Below are positions 6,339 to 13,150 of a stretch of 14,044 nt of DNA, in pieces. Each line of letters begins with the position of its first letter. Position 1 is the stretch's first letter. Under the pieces are notes generated by a model. The model saw only the letters and a program-made list of their open reading frames with translations. It searched no databases and was not told the DNA's origin. Location: contig JAFYGX010000087.1 of assembly GCA_017543025.1 (NCBI GenBank), positions 1-14,044 on the forward strand, written 5' to 3'. The position numbers and the translations under genes were made by a program. The DNA comes from Solobacterium sp. (GTDB lineage Bacteria > Bacillota_I > Bacilli_A > Erysipelotrichales > Erysipelotrichaceae).

Positions 6339-7376
6339 ATGCGAACAATCTATGATTTTTCTCTTGCCCAGGCGGAGAAAATGCTGGCTGACCTCGGACA
6401 GAAGCCGTACCGGGCAAAACAGCTATATAACTGGCTTTACCGGAAGCGGGCAGAATCGTTTGATGAAATGAGTGATCTGCCTGCCTCTTTGATCGAACAG
6501 CTTCAGCAGTCTTATGCGGTCATGCCGCTGCGTCTGCTTGACAAGCAGGTTGCGAAGGACCGGACTTCAAAGTATCTGTTTGAACTTCAGGACGGATCCA
6601 CGATTGAAACCGTTCTGATGCATTTTAATTTCGGCAAGTCTGTCTGTGTATCTTCGCAGGTCGGCTGCAACATGGGCTGTGCATTCTGCGCATCGGGTCT
6701 TCTGAAAAAGCAGCGGGACCTGACGGCCGGTGAGATGGTCGGGCAGATCATGTACATCCAGAAAGAACTTGATGCGGAGGGAGAACGTGTAGACAACGTA
6801 GTTGTGATGGGTACAGGCGAACCGTTTGACAACTATGATAATGTGATGGATTTCTGCTCTGTAATCAACAGCGATCATGGGCTTGCGATCGGTGCGCGGC
6901 ATATTACGATCAGCACCTGCGGTATAGTACCGCGGATCCGCGAGTTTGCCCGTGGGCATTACCAGTATAATCTCGCAGTATCGCTTCATGCCCCGACGGA
7001 TGAACTGCGCCGTCAGCTGATGCCGGTGGATAAAGCCTATCCGCTGAATGAGCTGATGGATGCACTGAAGGAATACAGTGAAGGCAATCACCGCCGGCTG
7101 ACATTTGAATATATTCTCCTGAAAGGGGTGAATGACTCCCAGAAAGATGCGGAAACACTTGCCGGTCTGATTCGCGGGATGAATGCCTATGTGAATCTGA
7201 TTCCCTACAATGAAGTGGATGAACACGGGTTCCGAACGACGGATGAGAGGGCAGCGCTGCATTTTTATGACTGGATTATGAAAAACGGGGTGAAAGCAAC
7301 TCTGCGCAGCAGACACGGTGAGGATATCGACGCCGCATGCGGCCAGCTTCGTGCAAAGCATGAAAGGAGTCGGTAA
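6339..7376 (+). CDS. rlmN: 23S rRNA (adenine-2503-C2)/tRNA A37 methyltransferase RlmN
   Basis: This radical-SAM enzyme methylates carbon 2 of A2503 in 23S rRNA and A37 of some tRNAs, acting at the peptidyl-transferase centre and in decoding fidelity. With this start the protein is 345 residues, the family length. The N-terminal RNA-binding segment is typical (KPYRAKQLYNWLYRKR). The [4Fe-4S] motif is C110-x3-C114-x2-C117 (GCNMGCAFC). GTGEPFDN binds SAM. The C-terminal catalytic cysteine is C334 in GEDIDAACGQL. The frame stays open back to 6207, adding 44 residues with no family resemblance, so I prefer the ATG at 6339 although its ribosome site is weak. It shares one base with the stp start (TAATG) and heads the six-gene operon. 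Confidence 0.95.
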   Translation: MRTIYDFSLAQAEKMLADLGQKPYRAKQLYNWLYRKRAESFDEMSDLPASLIEQLQQSYAVMPLRLLDKQVAKDRTSKYLFELQDGSTIETVLMHFNFGKSVCVSSQVGCNMGCAFCASGLLKKQRDLTAGEMVGQIMYIQKELDAEGERVDNVVVMGTGEPFDNYDNVMDFCSVINSDHGLAIGARHITISTCGIVPRIREFARGHYQYNLAVSLHAPTDELRRQLMPVDKAYPLNELMDALKEYSEGNHRRLTFEYILLKGVNDSQKDAETLAGLIRGMNAYVNLIPYNEVDEHGFRTTDERAALHFYDWIMKNGVKATLRSRHGEDIDAACGQLRAKHERSR

Positions 7377-8128
7377 TGAGGTATTTCGGACTCACAGATC
7401 GTGGGAAAATGCGGAAAAACAACCAGGACAGCTATGTGATTGCATCGAATCAGGCAGGAGATGTGTTTGCAATCGTCTGTGATGGAATCGGCGGCGGCAA
7501 AGGCGGTGATATTGCAAGCCGGCTGGCAGTGACGCATTTTTCGATTGCCTTTGCGCATAATCAGGGATTTGAAACGGAAGCTCAGGTAAGACGCTGGCTG
7601 GATATTGAAATTCCTGCCGCGAATGAAGAAATATACCGCATGGGCAAACGGACAGCTGAACTGAAGGGAATGGGGACAACGTTTACCGGAGTACTGGTTA
7701 CCTCATGCGGCCGGTTCATTGTCAATATCGGCGACAGCCGTACCTATGCATATTATCCGGACGGTTCGTTTGTTCAGCTTACCGTAGACCATACGCTGGT
7801 GAACGATATGGTACGGCATGGCGAGCTGACAAAAGAGGAGGCAAAGAATTACCCCCGCAAAAACGTTCTGACAAATGCGCTTGGAGTCTGGGAGAAATCC
7901 CGTTACGATGTTGATCTGTTTGAAGGAAAAGCAAACGGATTTCTGATTTGTTCTGACGGACTGCATGGATATGTGGAAGAAGAAGTAATCAGAAAAATTG
8001 TACTGAATCGCGAGATCGATCCTGCGATTCGGGTACGCCGGCTGTATTCGGCCGCAATGAGAGCAGGCGGATATGACAATATCACTGCGATTCTGATCGA
8101 TCTGGAAGGAGATGAGCAATATGAGTAA
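7376..8128 (+). CDS. stp: PP2C-family serine/threonine protein phosphatase
   Basis: Also called PrpC, this cytosolic metal-dependent phosphatase reverses phosphorylation by the PASTA kinase encoded next to it. The 250 residues contain all PP2C signatures: NNQDSY (N16-D18), VCDGIGGGKGG (D36, G37), GMGTTFTG (98-105), NIGDSRTYAY (117-126), VDHT, CSDGLHGYV (D194) and GGYDNITAIL (D234). The expected metal ligands D18, D36, G37, D194 and D234 are present. A good AAGGAG (7363-7368) lies inside the end of rlmN, 7 bases before the ATG, and the start overlaps the rlmN stop by one base. The 3' end overlaps prkC by 8 bases, which suggests coupled synthesis of the enzyme pair. Confidence 0.95.
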   Translation: MRYFGLTDRGKMRKNNQDSYVIASNQAGDVFAIVCDGIGGGKGGDIASRLAVTHFSIAFAHNQGFETEAQVRRWLDIEIPAANEEIYRMGKRTAELKGMGTTFTGVLVTSCGRFIVNIGDSRTYAYYPDGSFVQLTVDHTLVNDMVRHGELTKEEAKNYPRKNVLTNALGVWEKSRYDVDLFEGKANGFLICSDGLHGYVEEEVIRKIVLNREIDPAIRVRRLYSAAMRAGGYDNITAILIDLEGDEQYE

Positions 8129-10079
8129 CAATCTCATCGCCAACCGGTATGAGGTGTTTCAGCATATCGGACAGGGCGGAATGGCCGATGTCTTCCTTGC
8201 GGTCGATACGATCCTCAACCGGCAGGTAGCTGTAAAAATTCTGCGGAGCGAGCTCTGTTCCGACGCAGTTTCCGTTCTTCGTTTTGAACGGGAAGCGCAG
8301 GCAGCGACAGCGCTGTCTCATCCGAATATCGTAGAGATCTACGATGTCGGAGAGTATAAGGGACATCATTATATTGTTATGGAGTATGTCCCCGGCAAAT
8401 CGCTCAAGACAATGATTCAGCAGCGCGGTGCACTGCTGACTTCAGAAGCGATCGATATCATGTTGCAGCTGACCGGTGCAACCGCTGAAGCGCATCGCCG
8501 CGGCATTATTCATCGTGATATCAAACCGCAGAACGTGATTGTGAAGTCTGACGGCTCAATCAAGATGCTTGATTTCGGCATTGCGCTTGCGAAGGGATCC
8601 ATGCAGCTGACGCAGGCGAACAATGTAATGGGATCGGTGCATTATCTTGCACCGGAACTGGCCAGAGGGCAGTCCGCCAGTCCGCAGTCGGATATCTATG
8701 CACTTGGCATCTGTCTGTTTGAAATGCTGACAGGGGATGTTCCGTTCAAAGCGGAGCAGGCTGTTCAGGTTGCTCTGATGCATATGCATAATGAAATGCC
8801 GGAAGTGCGGTCCATCAATCCGGATATTCCGCAGTCGGTTGAAAATATCGTGATTCGGGCTACTGCCAAGGATCCCGCACAGAGATATGATTCCTGCAAT
8901 GAGATGCTTGAGGATCTCAGAACGTGTCTCACTTCCTCACGCAGAAATGAGCCGAAAATAAAGCTGGTTGAAAATACGCGGCTTGTGCGTAATTCAAATC
9001 AGGAAAACCGGGCGAAAAAGAACAGCGGCAAAATGCGCCGGGTAGATCCGGAACTTGCCGCAACTTCATCAGATCTCAAGCGTACCGCAGCCAATCTCCG
9101 GAAGCCTGCGCGCAAACCTGCACCTGTACAGCAGACAGCAGCACCGGTTCCGGAGCCGATACCGGAACCGGAAATAACCGAACCAAGTCCGGTCCAGGAA
9201 CCGGAGGCTCCTGTGGTTCAGCAGAAAACTGCAGTCCGGAAAACAGAACCGAAACACAGGGAAGCGGATATCCGTACCAGAGACGATGGTACGAGAGTTG
9301 TGCGCCCTGCAGTGGAACGGCAGGTCAAGCCGAATCGTCTGCTTCGGTATATGCTGATTATTCTTGTGACTCTGCTTGTGATCAGTGCAGGTATTTTTGC
9401 CCTGAATGTTTCAGGTGTTCTTACACCCAAGAGCAGAACAGTGATCGTACCGGATCTTTCCGGCAGAACACTGACGGACGCAAAATCAATCTGTGCGGAA
9501 AGCGGGCTGGTGCTCGATACCTCCAATATCGAATACACACTGACCACAAATACGGAAAAAGGACAGATTATTTCTACCAGACCGGCAGCCGGAGATGAAG
9601 TGGACAGCGGCACCGGCGTCAGTGTGACCGTATCATCCGGAATCGGCATTTCCATCGGCGATTATGTCGGGGAGAATATCAATGCGGTTCTTCAGGAACT
9701 GAATGAATACAAGCTTCTGAAAGTTACAACAAAAGAAGAGAACGATACCAGTGCAGTTCCGGGCAGTATTATCCGGCAGGAGCTGATGGAACCCGGCACC
9801 ATGTTCAATCCGAACAACGTCAGTGAAATTGTACTGGTTTATGCAGGGTATCCGACAATCGTGATTCCTGCGGAAATTGATGGCATGCCGCTGGAAGAAG
9901 CGGTAAGCATGCTGGAAAGCATGGGCGTCGAGGTATTCTCGTCAACACTGGATACAACCGGGCTTTCAGAAGAGGAGATTGCAAATCTGAACACAGGTGT
10001 TGTAATTCGTTCTGATCCGGCAGCCGGCTCTGAATATACCCAGCGTGAAGATAATTATGTTGTGCTTTACTATTATTGA
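8121..10079 (+). CDS. prkC: PASTA-domain serine/threonine protein kinase
   Basis: This membrane kinase (PrkC/StkP/PknB type) senses muropeptides or lipid II outside and phosphorylates cell-division, wall and translation factors inside. The 652 residues have a Hanks-type kinase domain (about 8-270): GQGGMADVF loop, K39 in VAVKIL, HRDIKPQN (D133, N138), DFG (D151) and SDIYALG. Next come a juxtamembrane basic stretch and a Pro/Glu-rich linker (PEPIPEPEITEPSP), then one membrane helix (about 407-430, LIILVTLLVISAGIFAL) and three extracellular PASTA repeats (about 440-505, 506-575 and 578-652). An in-frame ATG at 8112 touches the AAGGAG (8106-8111) with no gap. The ATG at 8121 has a 9-base gap and is the better start. 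It overlaps stp by 8 bases. Confidence 0.95.
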   Translation: MSNNLIANRYEVFQHIGQGGMADVFLAVDTILNRQVAVKILRSELCSDAVSVLRFEREAQAATALSHPNIVEIYDVGEYKGHHYIVMEYVPGKSLKTMIQQRGALLTSEAIDIMLQLTGATAEAHRRGIIHRDIKPQNVIVKSDGSIKMLDFGIALAKGSMQLTQANNVMGSVHYLAPELARGQSASPQSDIYALGICLFEMLTGDVPFKAEQAVQVALMHMHNEMPEVRSINPDIPQSVENIVIRATAKDPAQRYDSCNEMLEDLRTCLTSSRRNEPKIKLVENTRLVRNSNQENRAKKNSGKMRRVDPELAATSSDLKRTAANLRKPARKPAPVQQTAAPVPEPIPEPEITEPSPVQEPEAPVVQQKTAVRKTEPKHREADIRTRDDGTRVVRPAVERQVKPNRLLRYMLIILVTLLVISAGIFALNVSGVLTPKSRTVIVPDLSGRTLTDAKSICAESGLVLDTSNIEYTLTTNTEKGQIISTRPAAGDEVDSGTGVSVTVSSGIGISIGDYVGENINAVLQELNEYKLLKVTTKEENDTSAVPGSIIRQELMEPGTMFNPNNVSEIVLVYAGYPTIVIPAEIDGMPLEEAVSMLESMGVEVFSSTLDTTGLSEEEIANLNTGVVIRSDPAAGSEYTQREDNYVVLYYY

Positions 10080-10091
10080 GCGGAGTGATTC

Positions 10092-10955
10092 ATGGAAGCA
10101 CGCATTGTAAGAATACTTTCAAAAGACTATACAATCCTTCTTCCGGACGGAAGAAGGGTCAATGCAGTTGCGATGGGGAAGCTGCGAAGGAATGTGATTC
10201 CGGTTGTTGGCGATCTTGTGGAAGCCCATGAACTTGGCGGAACATGGGGAATTCAGAAAATACTGCCCCGGCGCAACTGTCTGATCAGGCCGGCGTGCGC
10301 AAATGTCGATCAGGCACTGATTGTGATGTCGGTGAAAGACCCTGATTTTTCACCGGCTCTGATCGATCGGCTTTCCGTTCTGATTACACATGCTGGAATT
10401 AAGCCTGTGCTGTGCATTACCAAATGTGATCTCGGCATTTCTGAGGAGACGGAAGATCGCATCAGGGAATATGAACAGGGGGCAATTGAAGTGATTCGAA
10501 CCGGCAGGGATGAACTGAACCCCCGGGTGGAGAATCTGTTCCGGAATAAGATTACAGTTCTGACAGGCCAGAGCGGAGCCGGCAAAAGTACGCTTCTGAA
10601 TGAAATCAATCCGGCGTTTCAGCTTGCGACACAGGAAATCTCCAAAGCACTCGGACGGGGCAAGCATACCACAAGGCACAGTGAGCTTCATGAAGTTGCG
10701 GGCGGTCTGGTAGCGGATACGCCGGGGTTCTCCTCACTGGATTTCTCTGCTCTGAAGGATCTGGAGATTGCGGAGTCAATTCCTGATTTCAGACCGTATA
10801 TTGGTTTCTGCAGATTTAATGACTGTGTTCATGAAAATGAACCGGATTGTGCAATCAAGGCGGCACTGGCTGCCGGAAAACTATCTCAGACCAGATATCT
10901 GGATTATTTGGATATACTGAAACTGGTACGAAACCGAAAGGAGACATGGGGATGA
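10092..10955 (+). CDS. rsgA: Ribosome small-subunit-dependent GTPase A
   Basis: RsgA (YjeQ/CpgA) is a circularly permuted GTPase that checks late 30S maturation. The 287 residues comprise an N-terminal OB fold (about 1-70), then the permuted G domain with G4 TKCD at 110-113, Walker A GQSGAGKST at 159-167 and G3 DTPGF at 209-213. A zinc knuckle follows with C240, C245, H247 and C253 (FCRFNDCVHENEPDC). All key residues are present. A GGAG (10082-10085) lies 6 bases before the ATG, and 12 bases separate it from the prkC stop. Its stop is shared with the rpe start (ATGA). In Firmicutes this GTPase is a reported target of the neighbouring PrkC/Stp pair, consistent with the grouping. Confidence 0.95.
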   Translation: MEARIVRILSKDYTILLPDGRRVNAVAMGKLRRNVIPVVGDLVEAHELGGTWGIQKILPRRNCLIRPACANVDQALIVMSVKDPDFSPALIDRLSVLITHAGIKPVLCITKCDLGISEETEDRIREYEQGAIEVIRTGRDELNPRVENLFRNKITVLTGQSGAGKSTLLNEINPAFQLATQEISKALGRGKHTTRHSELHEVAGGLVADTPGFSSLDFSALKDLEIAESIPDFRPYIGFCRFNDCVHENEPDCAIKAALAAGKLSQTRYLDYLDILKLVRNRKETWG

Positions 10956-11608
10956 ATCTGACGCATATAACAGCGCCATCCGTTCTGTCGCTGGATTACA
11001 GCAGAATGCAGGAACAGATCAGGGAAGTTGAGGAAAGCGGAGCGCAATGGCTTCACTTTGATGTGATGGACGGACATTTTGTACCGAATCTGACATTCGG
11101 GCCGGATATACTGAAAGGCTTCCGGCAGAGTACGGATCTGTTTCTTGATGTTCATGTCATGATTGAGAAACCGCTGTTTTTCGTTGAGAAATTTCTTTCT
11201 GCCGGAGCAGACAATTATACGTTTCATTATGAGGCGGCAGAAGATGAAGAGGCGATCCGAAGACTGGCCGGTATCATTCACAGTCATGGTAAAACTGCCG
11301 GCATTTCGATAAAGCCGGATACTCCGGTAGAGGTTCTGAAACCATTTGCCGATCTGTTTGATGTATTTCTTATCATGTCAGTAGAGCCGGGATTCGGAGG
11401 CCAGAAGTTCATTCCGGCCAGCCTGGATAAGATCCGTACGCTGCGCGGATGGCTGAATGACGCCGGGCTTTCGGCTCATATTGAGGTTGACGGCGGAATC
11501 AACGAGACTACCGGCCGACTCTGTCATGAAGCCGGAGCGGATGTTCTTGTCGCAGGATCTTATATTTTCAATGATGACATCAAGAAGGCGGTGAAATCAC
11601 TTGCGTGA
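10952..11608 (+). CDS. rpe: Ribulose-phosphate 3-epimerase
   Basis: The enzyme interconverts ribulose 5-phosphate and xylulose 5-phosphate in the pentose phosphate pathway, in the cytosol. The 218 residues form one TIM barrel of exactly family length. Motifs: APSVLSLD (8-15), HFDVMDGHFVPNLTFG (H35, D37), DVHVMIEKP (H68), ISIKPDTP, SVEPGFGGQKF (143-153), EVDGGIN (D180) and VAGSYIF. Metal and catalytic residues H35, D37, H68 and D180 are all present. The frame is open further upstream to 10847, and another ATG lies at 10946 only 2 bases behind AAAGGAG. The ATG at 10952 has an 8-base gap and overlaps the rsgA stop as ATGA, so I chose it. The 3' end overlaps thiN by 8 bases. Confidence 0.95.
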   Translation: MNLTHITAPSVLSLDYSRMQEQIREVEESGAQWLHFDVMDGHFVPNLTFGPDILKGFRQSTDLFLDVHVMIEKPLFFVEKFLSAGADNYTFHYEAAEDEEAIRRLAGIIHSHGKTAGISIKPDTPVEVLKPFADLFDVFLIMSVEPGFGGQKFIPASLDKIRTLRGWLNDAGLSAHIEVDGGINETTGRLCHEAGADVLVAGSYIFNDDIKKAVKSLA

Positions 11609-12209
11609 CTGTGTTGTAGTACTGAAACTTACAGATCATCTTCCGGACCTCAGGAATGTCGATTATATCGGAGCAGATAAAGGCGCACTGTTTCTGGCAA
11701 GACGAAAAATTCCGATTGTATTTTCAATCGGTGATTTTGATTCGGTTACGGATAATGAACGTGGAATGATCGAACTGTACAGCGAAGATGTGATTGCGCT
11801 GAGCACAGTGAAAAACAACAGTGACAGTGAAGCGGCTGTGGATGAAGCGATCCGCAGAGGCTACCGGATGATCTATATTGTCGGTGCTACCGGTGGCCGG
11901 ATCGATCATGAGATTGTCAATATCCGACTCTGCATGAAATATCCGGACCGGATTGTGCTGCTGGATGACCGCAACTGCCTGAAAGCGCTTGGCGAAGGCC
12001 CGCACAGAATCAGCCGGAACGGATATAAATATCTGTCGATATTTGCGGAAAATGAATGCGAGATCAGTGTCAACGGATTTAAATATGAGCTGGATCATCG
12101 GGTTCTGAATGAGAAGGATCTGTATGGTCTGTCAAATGAAATCGTCGGTGAAACGGGGGAGATCTATGTTCATCGCGGGAAAGTTCTGATTGCGCAGACA
12201 AATGACTGA
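11601..12209 (+). CDS. thiN: Thiamine diphosphokinase
   Basis: ThiN (YloS) transfers diphosphate from ATP to thiamine to make thiamine diphosphate, the cofactor of transketolase and other enzymes. The 202 residues show IGADKGA (23-29), SIGDFDSVT (42-50) and the diagnostic GATGGRIDH (95-103). The usual K-D/D-T-D acidic motif reads K71-N-N-S-D75 here, so two acidic positions are amides; this may be tolerated. The start is a TTG at 11601, supported by GGCGGTG (11587-11593) with a 7-base gap and by the family N-terminus. No ATG is available in frame nearby. It overlaps rpe by 8 bases and is the last gene of the rlmN operon, followed at once by a terminator. Confidence 0.93.
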   Translation: MRDCVVVLKLTDHLPDLRNVDYIGADKGALFLARRKIPIVFSIGDFDSVTDNERGMIELYSEDVIALSTVKNNSDSEAAVDEAIRRGYRMIYIVGATGGRIDHEIVNIRLCMKYPDRIVLLDDRNCLKALGEGPHRISRNGYKYLSIFAENECEISVNGFKYELDHRVLNEKDLYGLSNEIVGETGEIYVHRGKVLIAQTND

Positions 12210-12210
12210 A

Positions 12211-12239
12211 AAAGCCGGTATCTGAACCGGCTTTCTTTT
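12211..12239 (+). terminator. Intrinsic terminator of the rlmN-thiN operon
   Basis: AAAGCCGGT (12211-12219) pairs perfectly with ACCGGCTTT (12226-12234) around a 6-base loop, followed by CTTTT. It begins 2 bases after the thiN stop. Confidence 0.9.
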
Positions 12240-12246
12240 GCGCAAC

Positions 12247-12280
12247 AAAAAAAGAACTTCACTTGGAAATTCTCTTTTTC
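12247..12280 (-). terminator. Intrinsic terminator of rpmB, probably bidirectional
   Basis: On the minus strand a long AT-rich stem (about 14 bp with wobbles) forms around CAAGT: the inner AATTTC/GAAGTT is flanked by A-rich and T-rich arms and ends in seven Ts. On the plus strand the same dyad ends in five Ts, so it can also back up the thiN terminator. It lies 7 bases past the rpmB stop. Confidence 0.75.
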
Positions 12281-12286
12281 GTCAAC

Positions 12287-12505
12287 TTATGCCTGAACCG
12301 GGGCTGCAGCCTTTTTAGCTTTCTTGCCGCCCTTGAGCGTTTTCAATGCGCGAGCTGAGACTTTAATTGTCTGCGGCTTGCCGTCAACTACTACATGAAC
12401 TTTCTGCAGGTTGACATTCCACTTGCGGCGAGTAGCGCGCAGGGAGTGAGAACGCCTGTTTCCCGACATCGGTTTCTTTCCGGAAATCTGACAGACTCTG
12501 GACAT
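12287..12505 (-). CDS. rpmB: Large ribosomal subunit protein bL28
   Basis: bL28 is a small basic protein of the 50S subunit. The 72 residues open with [20 protein letters not shown] and continue with [13 protein letters not shown] and the [10 protein letters not shown] motif, as in the family. The usual length is about 62; here a Lys/Ala tail ([12 protein letters not shown]) extends the C-terminus. The N-terminal Cys pairs of zinc-binding L28 forms are absent (single Cys in VCQIS), so it is of the zinc-free type. A GTG at 12509-12511 is in frame but overlaps the GGAGGTG (12511-12517), so the ATG at 12503-12505 is the start. The gene stands opposite the upstream operon, as in many Firmicutes, with its own promoter and terminator. 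Confidence 0.95.
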   Translation of the reverse strand: MSRVCQISGKKPMSGNRRSHSLRATRRKWNVNLQKVHVVVDGKPQTIKVSARALKTLKGGKKAKKAAAPVQA

Positions 12506-12537
12506 GACCACACCTCCATTCCTGACAATGCTTGACT

Positions 12538-12566
12538 AGAATAGCATGATTGATTTGTATTTGCAA
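12538..12566 (-). promoter_or_regulatory. Promoter of rpmB
   Basis: On the minus strand TTGCAA (plus-strand 12561-12566) and TATTCT (12538-12543) are spaced by exactly 17 bases. TGC directly before the -10 makes it an extended -10 promoter. The start site would lie about 30 bases before the rpmB ATG. Confidence 0.8.
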
Positions 12567-12569
12567 CAA

Positions 12570-13083
12570 CATTTTTTTCAGTCATCGTTCTGCGGCGGTG
12601 AACGTGAAAAGGCTGAATCAGAAGACCTGCCTGCGCATCATTGAAGAAGCCAGTGATCAGGGGCATGAAACCGGAAAACATCTGTAATCCGCAATGATAT
12701 AAGAAAGGATAACCGGAATCTGAAAAACCGTTTTCTGAACCGTAATACGGCAGGGAGAAGAGATCGAATCGGATGATCTGAGCTGTCTGAGACGTTCAGC
12801 TGCTTCAACCTATATTATTGATCCGGGCTGAACGGAAAACAGACACCTGCTGATTCGAGAGAGCTGAGCGATCAGAATTATTAAGATGTGTGCAGATGAG
12901 CAAACGCTGAGTTCTGAATGGCTTGCAGGCTGATGGAACAGGAAGAGGAAGATGGTTCGCTGACAGCAGAATCGGAAAAACAGCAGAGGTCTGAATAAGA
13001 GATTTTTTGAATTTCACCGGAAATCGGCAATATACATGCATTGTTCATCTTGAAACTCGGGAAAATCAGAGTAAAATCGTTTT
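12570..13083. other. About 500 bases with no intact gene; possibly decayed coding DNA
   Basis: No frame longer than about 30 codons with a credible start and ribosome site exists on the plus strand. Plus-strand pieces in several frames look protein-like in composition: 29 codons from GTG 12598 (MNVKRLNQKTCLRIIEE), 26 codons from ATG 12918 (acidic, MEQEEEDGSL), and an open stretch over about 12745-12830 (IESDDLSCLRRSAASTYIID). Each is closed by stops. This pattern fits a gene broken by many frameshifts, but I recognise no homolog, so it may be plain intergenic sequence. There is no tRNA, no CRISPR array and no clear hairpin array here. Confidence 0.4.
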
Positions 13084-13093
13084 TTGAGTAAAT

Positions 13094-13122
13094 GGGACCT
13101 CACTTGTGATAAAATAAGTCCC
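13094..13122 (+). promoter_or_regulatory. Promoter with overlapping dyad before the FtsA-like gene
   Basis: TG-A-TAAAAT (13107-13115) is an extended -10. TTGAGT (13084-13089) is a poor -35 with a 20-base gap. A palindrome TCAC-TT-GTGA (13100-13109) overlaps the upstream edge of the -10 box, and GGGAC (13094-13098) can pair with GTCCC (13118-13122) around it. This could be an operator or a leader hairpin. An AAGGAG (13133-13138) lies 12 bases before the ATG. Confidence 0.5.
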
Positions 13123-13150
13123 GTATTTATGCAAGGAGTTTTTTATTTCG

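Noticed and set aside
6567..7361. 264-codon minus-strand open frame inside rlmN
   Set aside because: It is antisense to the conserved radical-SAM core and has no family resemblance.
8112..8120. Earlier ATG of prkC
   Set aside because: It touches the ribosome site with no gap. The ATG at 8121 has a 9-base gap and gives the usual kinase N-terminus.
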